From Lutibacillus sp052034115 (GTDB lineage: Bacteria; Actinomycetota; Actinomycetes; Actinomycetales; Dermatophilaceae), in assembly GCA_052034115.1 (NCBI GenBank), contig JBPOIZ010000061.1, positions 25,190 through 89,189 on the forward strand: a stretch of DNA of 64,000 nucleotides, in the 5' to 3' direction. Each line of letters begins with the position of its first letter. The stretch's first letter is position 1. Shown one piece after another: positions 1 to 8,437 of this stretch. Position numbers and translations under genes: made by a program. The notes beneath the pieces were generated by a model, which was not told the DNA's origin, made no database searches, and saw only the letters and a program-made list of their open reading frames with translations.

Positions 1-218
1 CGGTGCTGGGTGCCCGACCGCTGCGGCGCACGATCCAGCGCGAGATCGAGGACGTCCTCTCCGAGAAGATCCTCTACGGGGAGCTCAAGCCCGGTGAGTT
101 CGTGGTCGTCGACGCGCAGGGTGAGGGCGCGGCCGAGGTGTTCACCTTCTCCGGTTCGCAGCGCACGCTGACTATCCCGCAGATTCCGGACGCGCCGCCG
201 GTGGACGCCGTAGGGTGA
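1..218 (+). CDS. clpC: ATP-dependent Clp protease ATPase subunit ClpC, 3' end only
   Basis: This is the last ~70 residues of a ClpC-type Hsp100 unfoldase; the gene enters from the left edge in frame 3 and stops with TGA at 216-218. The visible part holds the C-terminal D2 small-domain signature (GARPLRRTIQREIEDVLSEK, then ILYGELKPGE), typical of ClpC/ClpB family proteins that feed substrates to ClpP. The tail after it (about 35 residues) is short and hydrophilic, as in actinobacterial ClpC. Nothing upstream is visible, so the N-domain and Walker motifs cannot be checked. Family assignment is confident; ClpC rather than another Hsp100 rests on the C-terminal motif and on the clpC-disA-radA neighbourhood common in actinobacteria. 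Confidence 0.9.
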   Translation, partial: VLGARPLRRTIQREIEDVLSEKILYGELKPGEFVVVDAQGEGAAEVFTFSGSQRTLTIPQIPDAPPVDAVG

Positions 219-299
219 CATCGGGCTCGCCCTTGCGGCGTTTTCCCTGATATCGGCGCGTACGCCACGCGGGGTTCCCCGCAGGGCGTCACGTCGTCA

Positions 300-305
300 T
301 ACCAT
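300..305 (+). promoter_or_regulatory. -10 box of a leaderless promoter for the DUF6188 gene
   Basis: TACCAT (TANNNT class) lies 7 nt before ATG 313, so transcription would start at or next to that ATG. The upstream ATG at 304 lies inside this box, which argues against it as the start. Confidence 0.5.
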
Positions 306-312
306 GTCGGGC

Positions 313-729
313 ATGACGGTGGACCAAACCGAGCGCTTGCGTGAGGAAGCGGACCACTTCGTCCTGCCCTTGGCGGGTGGGATCGTTGACCAACTGTGCG
401 TGGACTTCGCGGTCACCTTGGTGGTCGACGGCACCCATACGGTGCGTATGTCGCGGCCGCTGCGGTTCCACGACGGGGCCATGGAGTACACCATCGACCC
501 CGCCGAGACCTCGACCGTGGTGCCGCTGCTTGGGTTGCACCAGGCCGTCGTCCGCGAGGCCCGGGCGGACAAGGACGGCACCTTGCGGCTGCGCTTCGAT
601 CTGGCCCGCACCATCGTCGTCACACCGGACGAGGAATACGAGGCGTGGGAGGTCAGCGGCGGGATGCCTCCGGTGACGCCCGACTTCCAGGTGGTCTGTC
701 CGCCCGGCGGCGGGGTCGAGTCATTTTGA
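313..729 (+). CDS. DUF6188 family protein
   Basis: A 138-residue soluble protein of unknown function. I recognise the DUF6188 pattern: an N-terminal GGIVDQLCVDFAVTLVV-like beta segment, then a middle charged region, then a C-terminal DEEYEAWEVSG followed by a short VCPPGGG end. No catalytic motif, signal peptide or membrane segment is visible. An ATG at 304 is in frame, but it overlaps a -10-like TACCAT; ATG 313 sits exactly where a leaderless transcript would begin, so I prefer it. The gene stands alone between clpC and the polyphosphate kinase, with its own likely promoter. The role is unknown. Confidence 0.7.
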   Translation: MTVDQTERLREEADHFVLPLAGGIVDQLCVDFAVTLVVDGTHTVRMSRPLRFHDGAMEYTIDPAETSTVVPLLGLHQAVVREARADKDGTLRLRFDLARTIVVTPDEEYEAWEVSGGMPPVTPDFQVVCPPGGGVESF

Positions 730-767
730 TGTGACGCACCGGGTGGTCGCGCACCACCCGATGGTGG

Positions 768-773
768 CAGGAT
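768..773 (+). promoter_or_regulatory. -10 box of a leaderless promoter for ppk2
   Basis: CAGGAT within GGCAGGAT, followed by 7 nt and ATG 781. The same GGCAGGAT arrangement precedes rsmI (60054) and the chromate transporter (47959, minus strand). Confidence 0.45.
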
Positions 774-780
774 CGCGCCC

Positions 781-1707
781 ATGGCCAAGACCACAGCGAG
801 CGGCGCACCCCGCATGGACAAGGAGCTCTACGAAGCAGAGCTCATCAAGCTGCAGACCGAACTGGTCACCATGCTGGAGTGGGTTCGCGCCACCGGGTCA
901 CGAATCGTGTGTCTGTTCGAAGGTCGCGACGCGGCCGGGAAGGGCTCGGCGATCAAGCGAGTCGCCGAATATCTCAACCCCCGCGTCGCCCGCATCGTCG
1001 CGCTGCCGGCCCCCAGTGACCGCGACAAGACCCAGTGGTATTTCCAGCGCTACGTCCCGCATCTGCCGGCTGCCGGTGAGATCGTCCTGTTCGACCGGTC
1101 CTGGTACAACCGGGCCGGCGTCGAGCGGGTCATGGGCTTCTGCAGCGACGAGCAGTACTGGCGGTTCCTGCGTCAGGCGCCGGTCTTCGAGCAGATGCTC
1201 GTCGAAGAAGGCATCATGCTGCGCAAGTACTGGTTCTCGGTGTCCGACGTCGAGCAGGAGGCGCGCTTCCACTCCCGCGCCGACGACCCGATGCGCCGCT
1301 GGAAGCTCTCCCCGATGGACATGGAGTCGATCACCCGCTGGGAGGACTACTCGCGGGCCAAGGACGTCATGATGCAGTTCACTGACACCGAGTACGCGCC
1401 GTGGTATGTCGTCGAGTCCGAGGACAAGCGGGCCTCACGGATCAACGTCATCAAGCACATCCTCGCCTCGGTGCCCTACGAGCAGATCTCTCCGCCATCG
1501 GTCTCGGTGCCCCACCGGCCGCCGGCCGTCGGCTACACCCGACCGCCCCGGGAGAGCCAACGGTATGTCGCGGACTACGCCGCCAACCTCTCGGCGGCTC
1601 ACCAGGCGACCAAGGCGACCAAGGCCAAGAAGAAGAAGGACAAGGCGGCACACGAAGCGCCTGCGCCCACGGAGCATGGCGACGCCACCACCGAGACGTC
1701 TGCCTGA
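781..1707 (+). CDS. ppk2: Polyphosphate kinase 2 (PPK2 family)
   Basis: PPK2 enzymes transfer phosphate between inorganic polyphosphate and nucleoside di- or monophosphates. The 308-residue cytosolic protein has Walker A GRDAAGKGS at residues 48-56 and the Walker B/lid-proximal motif DRSWYNR at 105-111, both diagnostic of PPK2. The length suits a single-domain class I enzyme (NDP phosphorylation), but the class cannot be fixed by eye. Residues ~265-308 are a Lys/Ala/Glu-rich tail that is probably disordered. There is no recognisable SD; a -10-like CAGGAT 7 nt upstream suggests leaderless translation from ATG 781. A Ppx/GppA phosphatase at 10.6 kb would oppose it in polyphosphate turnover. Confidence 0.92.
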   Translation: MAKTTASGAPRMDKELYEAELIKLQTELVTMLEWVRATGSRIVCLFEGRDAAGKGSAIKRVAEYLNPRVARIVALPAPSDRDKTQWYFQRYVPHLPAAGEIVLFDRSWYNRAGVERVMGFCSDEQYWRFLRQAPVFEQMLVEEGIMLRKYWFSVSDVEQEARFHSRADDPMRRWKLSPMDMESITRWEDYSRAKDVMMQFTDTEYAPWYVVESEDKRASRINVIKHILASVPYEQISPPSVSVPHRPPAVGYTRPPRESQRYVADYAANLSAAHQATKATKAKKKKDKAAHEAPAPTEHGDATTETSA

Positions 1708-1729
1708 GCTTCGCCCGGTTTGACCTGTA

Positions 1730-2221
1730 GTGCTCATTCGTCGAGGCACGTCCCGGGACGTGCGCGCCATCCGCGAGCTGACCGCACCGTTGGTGGATGG
1801 CCGCGTGCTCGTCGCCAAGGATGCGGTGACCTACTACGAGGCGATCCAGCAGTTCCGCGTGGCCGAGGTTGACGGCGCGGTCGTGGGCTGCGGTGCGCTG
1901 CACGTCATGTGGGAGGACCTCGCCGAGATTCGCACCCTGGCCGTGGCCCCGTCGCACGCCGGGCGCGGCATAGGGGGCGCACTGCTCGATGCGCTGGTGC
2001 AGGACGCCCGGGACCTGGGTGTGGACCGGCTCTTCTGCCTGACCTTCGAGGTGGACTTCTTCGCCCGGCACGGGTTTGGGGTCATCGAGGGTCAGGCAGT
2101 TGCGCCGGAGGTGTTCGCCGAGCTGCTTCGCTCCTACGACGAAGGGGTCGCCGAGTTCCTCGACCTCGAGCGGGTCAAGCCGAACACGCTGGGCAACACC
2201 AGGATGCTGCGGACCCTCTAG
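1730..2221 (+). CDS. argA: Amino-acid N-acetyltransferase, GNAT family (N-acetylglutamate synthase type)
   Basis: A 163-residue GNAT enzyme resembling the short stand-alone N-acetylglutamate synthases of actinobacteria (mycobacterial Rv2747 type), which make N-acetylglutamate for arginine biosynthesis. Visible landmarks are the acetyl-CoA-binding RTLAVAPSHAGRGIG at about residues 68-82 (R/QxxGxG pattern), followed by LLDALVQDARDLGVDRLFCL and FFARHGFG. The start is GTG 1730, 22 nt after the ppk2 stop. No amino-acid kinase domain is present, as expected for this short class. The GNAT fold is certain; the arginine role is inferred from similarity only, since no arg genes lie nearby. Confidence 0.75.
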   Translation: MLIRRGTSRDVRAIRELTAPLVDGRVLVAKDAVTYYEAIQQFRVAEVDGAVVGCGALHVMWEDLAEIRTLAVAPSHAGRGIGGALLDALVQDARDLGVDRLFCLTFEVDFFARHGFGVIEGQAVAPEVFAELLRSYDEGVAEFLDLERVKPNTLGNTRMLRTL

Positions 2222-2240
2222 CGGGACAGACCCGGCCGGG

Positions 2241-3215
2241 TCATTCCCGGCCCTGCTGCGCGAGGTAGACGCGGCGCACGACGTCCTCCACATCCGGCTC
2301 CTCGATGGTCAGGTCGACGACCGAGACGCGGGCGGCCACCTCGGCGAGCAACGCCGCCGCGGTCGTGGCGGCGGGGTCGAAGGCCACTCGCTGCCGCAGC
2401 CCGCCGCCCTCCGACGACAGGTGCCGGGCCCCGGTCAGGCCGGTCAGGTCGGGGTGCGGCTCGGCGAGGTCCACGGTCAGGACCCGTTGCGCGCCGACCC
2501 GGGCCGTCAGGCCCTCGAGCGTCCCGTCGAAGGCCATCCGACCGTGGTCGACCAGCACGATGCGGTCACACAACCGGGCCACATCGCCCATGTCGTGCGT
2601 GGTGAGCAGCAGGGTCGTCCCGTGCTCGGCCCGTTGCTCGATGAGGAACTCGCGCAGCCTCTGCTTGCTCAACACGTCCAACCCGATGGTCGGCTCGTCG
2701 AGGATGACCAACTCGGGCCGGTGGAGCAGCGCCGCAGCAACCTCGCCGCGCATCCGTTGCCCCAGGGAGAGCTGCCGCACCGGCGTGTCGAGGGTCGGGC
2801 CCATGTCCAGCCGCTCCACGAGGTCGGCGGTGCGGGCCGCCGCCTCGGCCGCCGGGACCCGGTGTATGGCGGTCAGCAGGTCGAAGGAGTCCCGCAGCGG
2901 CAGATCCCACCACAGTTGTGAGCGCTGGCCGAAGACGACGCCGACCTTCCCCGCGAGCGTGCGTCGTTGCCGGACGGGTTCGAGCCCGCAGGTGAGCACG
3001 GTGCCGCCGGTGGGGACGAGGATCCCGACCAGCATCTTGATGGTCGTGGACTTGCCCGCCCCGTTGGCCCCGATGTAGCCGACCGACTCGCCGGCCTCGA
3101 CGGTCAGGGTCAGGTCCTTGACCGCGGTCAGCCGCTCGGCCCGCCCCAGCGGATGCTTGCGGGTGCCCTTGCGGCCGAAACTGCGGGTCAGCGACTCGGT
3201 GCGGATGATGCTCAT
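2241..3215 (-). CDS. ABC-2 type transporter ATP-binding protein
   Basis: A 324-residue ATPase that would power the two membrane proteins encoded just upstream in the same operon. It contains Walker A GANGAGKST (49-57), the signature LSLGQRMRGE, Walker B LVILDEPTIGLD and the switch histidine in LLLTTHDMGDV. The ~100 residues after the nucleotide-binding domain resemble the C-terminal extension of DrrA/NatA-type exporters. The start is ATG 3215, which overlaps the upstream permease stop by 4 nt (ATGA), so translation is coupled; the open frame continues upstream but would overlap the permease. The substrate is unknown; export of a lipid, drug or polysaccharide is typical. Confidence 0.88.
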   Translation of the reverse strand: MSIIRTESLTRSFGRKGTRKHPLGRAERLTAVKDLTLTVEAGESVGYIGANGAGKSTTIKMLVGILVPTGGTVLTCGLEPVRQRRTLAGKVGVVFGQRSQLWWDLPLRDSFDLLTAIHRVPAAEAAARTADLVERLDMGPTLDTPVRQLSLGQRMRGEVAAALLHRPELVILDEPTIGLDVLSKQRLREFLIEQRAEHGTTLLLTTHDMGDVARLCDRIVLVDHGRMAFDGTLEGLTARVGAQRVLTVDLAEPHPDLTGLTGARHLSSEGGGLRQRVAFDPAATTAAALLAEVAARVSVVDLTIEEPDVEDVVRRVYLAQQGRE

Positions 3216-4069
3216 CCGCCACCCCCTTGATAGTGCCGGACGCCGGTGCGCCACAGGAGCAGAGCCAGGGCCCACACCGTCGCGACGGCTACCGGGAGGA
3301 ACCACGCCAACCCCTGCTGGAATGGCCCGGCGCCAGGCAGGTCCAGGACGACCAGGGCGGGGAGGTAGCCGGTGAAGGCCACGGGCACGACGAAGCCGAA
3401 GAAGACCCGCAACGGCCCAGGCCACACCGAGGGCGGCGTGACCGCGGCATACCGGCCGCCATACGTGAAGGCGTTGGGCATCTCGGGAGCGTTGACGGTG
3501 AAGAACTGCAGGCCGGCCGCAGCGACGAACATCGCCGCATAGATCAGCGGTGAGCAGAACAGCGCCAAGGCGAGCATTGCGGCGCGGGGGATCGACCACG
3601 TGATGTCGTTGATGAGCACGGCGGCGACCAGGATGACCACGCCGACGGCAGCTCGGGCCAGCCGACGCAACGAGATGTCACTCGTCACCAGCTGCGCCAG
3701 CAGCGGCTGCGGACGCACGTAGTAGACATCGAGCGTCCCGGTCCGAAGGTAGTCGGGCAAGTTGTCCAGGTGCCCGAAACACAGGTCGCCGAGGCAGAAG
3801 CCGATCTCGGCGAGCGCGAAGATGAGCAGGATGGCGTGCACGTCGATGCCGCCGATGGCCCCGGTTGCGGAGAAGATGATGAACGTCTCGGCGAACTCGA
3901 CGATGCCCACCAGGCCCGCACCGACGGCGTCGGTGATGAACGGGATCCGATAGCTCATCCGCGCGCGCACGCGCGAGCCGAGAACGGCCCGGTAGGCGGC
4001 CCAGGCCGTCGGTCGGACGTCGGTGGCGCTCCCGGCCAGCGCCCGCGCGGCCGACGACCGCCTAGCCAC
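3212..4069 (-). CDS. ABC-2 family transporter permease (PF06182-like), second subunit
   Basis: A 285-residue polytopic membrane protein with about six hydrophobic segments. It belongs to the ABC-2 permease group found as pairs beside one ATPase. Conserved-looking positions include the cytoplasmic LRTGTLDVYYVRPQPLL turn between helices 2 and 3 and TYGGRYAAVTPPSVWPGPLR before the last helices. It overlaps the next gene by 4 nt and the preceding permease by 8 nt, so the three genes form one tight operon. It probably forms a heterodimeric channel with its neighbour. No substrate can be named. Confidence 0.8.
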   Translation of the reverse strand: MARRSSAARALAGSATDVRPTAWAAYRAVLGSRVRARMSYRIPFITDAVGAGLVGIVEFAETFIIFSATGAIGGIDVHAILLIFALAEIGFCLGDLCFGHLDNLPDYLRTGTLDVYYVRPQPLLAQLVTSDISLRRLARAAVGVVILVAAVLINDITWSIPRAAMLALALFCSPLIYAAMFVAAAGLQFFTVNAPEMPNAFTYGGRYAAVTPPSVWPGPLRVFFGFVVPVAFTGYLPALVVLDLPGAGPFQQGLAWFLPVAVATVWALALLLWRTGVRHYQGGGG

Positions 4070-4868
4070 CTTGGATCTCCAACCGGCGAGAGCCCGCGCG
4101 GGTCAGCCACGCGCCGAGGGCCCACACGGCGGCCAGCCAGAACGCCTGCTCGCCCAGCACGACATACGCCGACATCCCGGTGACACGACCGGAAAGGAGG
4201 TCGACCGGGGACATGAGCAGAGACGGGAACGGGGTGAAGGCCGCGACGGTCTGAAGCCACGGGGGCATGAGCGGCAGGGGGACGAACAGGCCGGCGAGGA
4301 ACGAGCCGAACACCATGTAGAGCGTCTGCAGCCCGCGTGCGTCGACGACCCAGAAGCCGAGCACGCCCAGGGCGTAGCGACACGCGGAGGACAGGACGAC
4401 CGCGAGTATCGCGGAGGTGACCCCGAGCAGGTAGGGCGCCGCGGTGCCGGGGAGGAACAGCCCGGTGGTCAAGGCCCCGACCGCCAGGGTGGGCAGGGTG
4501 CGGGGGAGGAGCCCGAACAGGCCACGGCCCACATCGTCGGCGATGTGGGCCTGCTGGAGGTCCACCGGCCTGGTGAGGTCGATCGCGACCTGACCGCTGC
4601 GGGTTGTTGCCGCGATCTGTGAGCCGCCCCAGGGCTGGATGAACCCGATGAGGCCCTGCGAGACCCAGACGTAGGCCGCCATCGTCGTCGTGTCGTAGCC
4701 GCGCAACGACCCACCGGCAGCACCGACCGCCGCGAGCAGGACTGATGCCTTGATCAGGCCGAACACCGAGTTGGCGACTACCCCCGCGAGAGCGGCCAGC
4801 GGGTACGCCGACTGGGTGCGGAACCCTGCCCGCACGAGCTGAGAAGTCAGGCTCGCCCCCTCGCGCAC
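4062..4868 (-). CDS. ABC-2 family transporter permease (PF06182-like), first subunit
   Basis: A 268-residue membrane protein and the first gene of the ABC-2 operon. It starts with a short cytoplasmic N-terminus and has about six predicted membrane spans. The segment STRSGQVAIDLTRPVDLQQ-like loop after helix 2 parallels the RTGTLDVYYVRP loop of its partner, indicating that the two permeases are distant paralogues. The start is GTG 4868; a TANNNT hexamer (TAGGCT, 4883-4878) lies 9 nt upstream, so the leader would be very short or absent. Function beyond export by an ATP-driven heteromer is unknown. Confidence 0.8.
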   Translation of the reverse strand: MREGASLTSQLVRAGFRTQSAYPLAALAGVVANSVFGLIKASVLLAAVGAAGGSLRGYDTTTMAAYVWVSQGLIGFIQPWGGSQIAATTRSGQVAIDLTRPVDLQQAHIADDVGRGLFGLLPRTLPTLAVGALTTGLFLPGTAAPYLLGVTSAILAVVLSSACRYALGVLGFWVVDARGLQTLYMVFGSFLAGLFVPLPLMPPWLQTVAAFTPFPSLLMSPVDLLSGRVTGMSAYVVLGEQAFWLAAVWALGAWLTRAGSRRLEIQGG

Positions 4869-4888
4869 AAACTCAAGAGCCTACGCTC

Positions 4889-5791
4889 CTAGCGCGGCAG
4901 GCGGAACCCGCCGTCGGGGAGCGCTTCGACCAGCCCGTCGCCGAGCAGCCCGTCGAGGCACCGCTGGCGCTGCGCGGGCTCGGGCCACGCTGCCTCGATC
5001 GCCGCCTGGTCGACCCCACGCAGGGCGTCTGCTCCGCGGACGACGGCGAGGAGCACGCCGCGGCACTGCCGGTCGGTGCCGGCCCAGGCCTGGCCACGCC
5101 GCGGTGGCCCGTCGTGCTCCGGTCGGCCGGCGCGAAACCAGGCGCATTCCCGGGCCGCCGGACACCCCGCGCAGCGGGGAGCCCGGGCCGAGCAGACCAA
5201 GGCGCCGAGCTCCATCGCGGCCACGTTCCACGTCACGGCATCCTCGCGCCGAACCGGCTGGGCCGCCCGCGCCAGAGCCCGTTCCGCGGCGGTCAGGGAC
5301 GGGGCCGGGAACGCCTGACCGAGGATCGTTCGGACCAGGACCCGGCGGATGTTGGTGTCGATGACCAGCGTCGGTGCACCGAACGCGAAGCACGCCACCG
5401 CTGCCGCGGTGTAGTCGCCGACGCCGGGAAGGCTGAGCAGATCCTCGTATGACGCGGGGACCTCGCCGCCGAACCGCTCGACGATGGCAGCGGCGGCTTG
5501 GTGCAGTCGCAGGGCGCGTCGCGGGTAGCCCAGCCGCCCCCACGCGAGCACCGCTTCGCCGGGTGGCTCAGCGGCCAAGGCCGCCGGCGTGGGCCATCGG
5601 TGCAGCCAGGTGCGCCATACCGGCTCGACCCGCGACAGCGGAGTCTGCTGAGCCATGATCTCCGAGACCAGGACGCCCCAGGCGGAGGTGGCGCTGTCGC
5701 GCCATGGCAGGGCCCGGGCGGCACCGGCATACCACTGCAGGATCGCGTCGTGGAGCCGGGCCAGGTCGGCACCGGCCGGCAGCGCGTTCAG
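4889..5791 (-). CDS. mutY: A/G-specific adenine DNA glycosylase MutY, probable CTG start
   Basis: MutY removes adenine mispaired with 8-oxoguanine. The C-terminal half carries the [4Fe-4S] ligand spacing C-x6-C-x2-C-x5-C (CSARAPRCAGCPAAREC). The helix-hairpin-helix LPGVGDYTAAAV is followed by the catalytic Asp in VIDTNIRRV. The first ATG in frame (5656) would remove both PWR and the catalytic Glu in SEIMAQQT, so it cannot be the true start. Reading upstream, this frame (ARLHDAILQWYAGAARALPW) stays open to a stop just inside disA and contains no ATG, GTG or TTG. A CTG at 5791 overlaps the disA stop as CTGA, which fits coupled initiation and gives 300 residues, a normal MutY length. Confidence 0.82.
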   Translation of the reverse strand: MNALPAGADLARLHDAILQWYAGAARALPWRDSATSAWGVLVSEIMAQQTPLSRVEPVWRTWLHRWPTPAALAAEPPGEAVLAWGRLGYPRRALRLHQAAAAIVERFGGEVPASYEDLLSLPGVGDYTAAAVACFAFGAPTLVIDTNIRRVLVRTILGQAFPAPSLTAAERALARAAQPVRREDAVTWNVAAMELGALVCSARAPRCAGCPAARECAWFRAGRPEHDGPPRRGQAWAGTDRQCRGVLLAVVRGADALRGVDQAAIEAAWPEPAQRQRCLDGLLGDGLVEALPDGGFRLPR

Positions 5792-6879
5792 ACGTACCGC
5801 TCCAGGATGCTCGACTCGGCCAGCCGGGACAGGCCCTCACGCACCGCGCGCGCCCGGCCCTCGCCGACGCCGTCGACGTCCATGAGGTCCTCCAGATTGG
5901 CGGCCAGCAACCGCTGGAGGGAGTCGAAGTGGTCGACGAGTCGGTCGATGATCGTCGGCGGCAGGCGGGGCACCTTGGACAGCAGCCGGAACCCGCGCGG
6001 GCTGGCCGCCGAGTCCAGGCCATCGCCGGTGACGCCTGGGCCGAAGCCGGCGGCCCGGGCAACGGCGGTCAGGTCGACCAGTTCTGGGGCCGTCAGGGCC
6101 ATGAGGGCGGACAGGGCCGCATCCACCGCCTTGGCTGCCTTGGCCGCCTTCGTCGCGCCCGTGTAGTCGCGGATGACCAACTCCCGGTCCGGTCCCAGAC
6201 CGCCGATGAGTTCCTCGAGCTGCATGGCCAGGAGTCGCCCGTCGGTGCCGAGCTCGACGACATACCCCTGGATCTCGGCGCTGATCCGGCGGACCATTTC
6301 GAGTCGCTGCAGCACCGCGGCCACATCGCGGACCGTGACGAGGTCTTCGATCTCCAGCGCCGACAAGGTGCCGGTCACTTCGTCGAGCCGGGCCTTGTAG
6401 CGCTCCAGAGTCTGCAACGCCTGGTCGGCCCGGGACAGGATCGCCGCCGACTCCTCCAGGACGTGGCGTCGCCCGCCGACGTACAACGCGATGATGCGCA
6501 TCGACTGGCTCACCGACACAACCGGCATCCCGGTCTGCTTGGCCACCCGTTCGGCGGTGCGGTGCCGGGTGCCGGACTCGCTGGTCTCGATGGAGGAGTC
6601 GGGCACCAGGTGGGTGGCCGCGTGCAGGATCCGGGTGCAGTCCCGGTCGACGACGATGGCCCCGTCCATCTTCGCCAGCTCCCGCAGCCGGGTCGCCGAG
6701 AAACCGGCATCGAGCGGAAAGCCACCGGTGCACAGCGACTCGACGACCTTGTCGTGACCCAGCACGATCAGCGCGCCGGTGCGTCCGCGCAGGATGCGTT
6801 CGAGCCCGTCGCGCAACTCGGTGCCCGGCGCCACCGCGGCAAGGGTCGCGCGGACGAGAGCCTCGTCAGTGCGGTCCAC
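5788..6879 (-). CDS. disA: DNA integrity scanning protein / diadenylate cyclase DisA
   Basis: DisA makes the second messenger c-di-AMP from two ATP and scans DNA for branched structures. The 363-residue protein has the DAC-domain signatures DGAIVV and GTRHRTAE in its N-terminal third. A coiled central region follows, then a C-terminal helix-hairpin-helix DNA-binding domain (DVDGVGEGRARAVREGLSRL). It starts at GTG 6879, preceded by an SD-like GAGGAG. It lies between radA and mutY on the same strand; this repair cluster is conserved in actinobacteria, and RadA is reported in other bacteria to modulate DisA activity. Assignment is firm. Confidence 0.95.
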   Translation of the reverse strand: MDRTDEALVRATLAAVAPGTELRDGLERILRGRTGALIVLGHDKVVESLCTGGFPLDAGFSATRLRELAKMDGAIVVDRDCTRILHAATHLVPDSSIETSESGTRHRTAERVAKQTGMPVVSVSQSMRIIALYVGGRRHVLEESAAILSRADQALQTLERYKARLDEVTGTLSALEIEDLVTVRDVAAVLQRLEMVRRISAEIQGYVVELGTDGRLLAMQLEELIGGLGPDRELVIRDYTGATKAAKAAKAVDAALSALMALTAPELVDLTAVARAAGFGPGVTGDGLDSAASPRGFRLLSKVPRLPPTIIDRLVDHFDSLQRLLAANLEDLMDVDGVGEGRARAVREGLSRLAESSILERYV

Positions 6880-6935
6880 GGGGGCTCCTCGGCTGGGGGC
6901 AACGTCGAGCGACTGCTCGCGCCCTCATCGTAACG

Positions 6936-8333
6936 TCAGTGGATCCGGGTCACCGGCGCGACTTTCAGGCCCTTCGAGACGGCGGTGAGCAGGTCAGCCG
7001 CCGGCACGACCCGAATGCCGCCAGGTGGCACGCCATCCCAGCCGGCTGGCACGACCGCAGTGTCGAACCCGAGGCGGACCGCTTCGTTGAGCCGCCGGTC
7101 GATGCCGCTGACCGGGCGGATCTCGCCGGCCAATCCCACCTCACCGAACGCCACCACGCCCGTGCCGACCGGTCGGTCGAGCACCGCGGAGGCCAGCGCC
7201 AGGGCGACCGCGAGGTCGGCGGCCGGCTCGACGACGCGCGCTCCGCCGACGGTGGAGATGTAGGCATCCGAGCCGCCCAGGGGAGCCTTGGCTCGGCGTT
7301 CGAGGGCGGCCAGGATCATCGCCACGCGCGAGGAGTCGACCCCGTGGGTGACCCGTCGCGGTGCGGTGCCGACGGCCTTGGCAACCAGGGCCTGGACCTC
7401 GGCGACCACGGGGCGCCGGCCTTCGAGCGTGACGGTGACGCAGGTGCCGCTGACCTGGAGGTCCCGGCTGGACAGGAACAGCCCGCTCGGGTCGGGCAGC
7501 GCGACGATGCCCCCCTCGGTCAGGTCGAAACAACCCACCTCGTCGGTGGGGCCATACCGGTTCTTCACGGCGCGGGCCATCCGCAGCCGGTTATGGCGGT
7601 CACCCTCGAAGGTGAGGACCACATCGACGAGATGCTCCAGGAGCCGCGGCCCGGCGATGGAGCCGTCCTTGGTGACGTGGCCGACGAGCAGCACGGTGAC
7701 GCCGCGCGCCTTGGCGGCTGCGATGAGTGCGGCTGCCACCTCGCGCACCTGGGTGACCCCGCCCGCGGCGCCCTCGACCTCGGCGCTGGCGAGGGTCTGC
7801 ACGGAGTCGACGACGACGAGGGCCGGTGCGAGCGTGTCGAGGTGCGCCAGGACGGTGGCCAGGTCGGTCTCGGCGACGAGGAACAGGTCGGCGGCCATCG
7901 CCTCGATGCGCTCGGCTCGCAGCCGCACCTGCGCGGCCGACTCCTCACCGGTGACGTAGAGCGTCGAGCGGCCGGCCCGCGCGGCGCGGGCCGCGACGTC
8001 CAGGAGCAGGGTGGACTTGCCGACGCCGGGCTCACCGGCCACGAGGACGACCGAGCCGGGGACCAGGCCCCCGCCGAGCACCCGATCCAGCTCGCTGACC
8101 CCCGTGCGCACCGCCGCGGACCGGGTGGCGTCGACCTCACCGATCCGCGCTGCGGGCGTCGTGACGACGCCTGCCCGGGTGCGCCCGGCACCGGCCCCAG
8201 CAGCTCCGGACGCATCGGCGACCGTGCCCCAGGCCTGGCACTCGCCGCACCGGCCGACCCACTTCACCGCGGTCCACCCACACTCGGTGCAGCGATAGGC
8301 CGGCCGGCTGACTCGCGCCTTGGTGGTGGTCAT
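6936..8333 (-). CDS. radA: DNA repair protein RadA
   Basis: RadA (Sms) is a RecA-like branch-migration ATPase acting in recombinational repair. The 465-residue protein has an N-terminal zinc finger (C15-x2-C18 and C29-x2-C32) and Walker A GEPGVGKST at 100-108. The RadA-specific KNRYG motif and a C-terminal Lon-like domain (GLAGEIRPVSGIDRRLNEA) follow. ATG 8333 begins the usual TTTKARxxYRCTECGW N-terminus; 6 nt before it is a -10-like TACGGT, so the mRNA is probably leaderless. It is 56 nt upstream of disA on the same strand. Confidence 0.96.
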   Translation of the reverse strand: MTTTKARVSRPAYRCTECGWTAVKWVGRCGECQAWGTVADASGAAGAGAGRTRAGVVTTPAARIGEVDATRSAAVRTGVSELDRVLGGGLVPGSVVLVAGEPGVGKSTLLLDVAARAARAGRSTLYVTGEESAAQVRLRAERIEAMAADLFLVAETDLATVLAHLDTLAPALVVVDSVQTLASAEVEGAAGGVTQVREVAAALIAAAKARGVTVLLVGHVTKDGSIAGPRLLEHLVDVVLTFEGDRHNRLRMARAVKNRYGPTDEVGCFDLTEGGIVALPDPSGLFLSSRDLQVSGTCVTVTLEGRRPVVAEVQALVAKAVGTAPRRVTHGVDSSRVAMILAALERRAKAPLGGSDAYISTVGGARVVEPAADLAVALALASAVLDRPVGTGVVAFGEVGLAGEIRPVSGIDRRLNEAVRLGFDTAVVPAGWDGVPPGGIRVVPAADLLTAVSKGLKVAPVTRIH

Positions 8334-8339
8334 GCGCTG

Positions 8340-8345
8340 ACCGTA
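8340..8345 (-). promoter_or_regulatory. -10 box of a leaderless promoter for radA
   Basis: On the minus strand TACGGT precedes ATG 8333 with a 6-nt spacer, and no SD is present. Confidence 0.5.
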
Positions 8346-8437
8346 CGAGGCGGCACCGACAGGCCTTCGGCGACGCACCGGTATGGCGCACCGGGCATGG
8401 CGCCACGGTATGGCGTACCGGGTAGGGCCCGCCGCTG

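Noticed and set aside
2241..3599. Longer 452-residue form of the ABC ATPase
   Set aside because: The extra N-terminus is antisense-like sequence overlapping the permease gene; ATG 3215 overlaps the permease stop by 4 nt and begins the normal ATPase fold.
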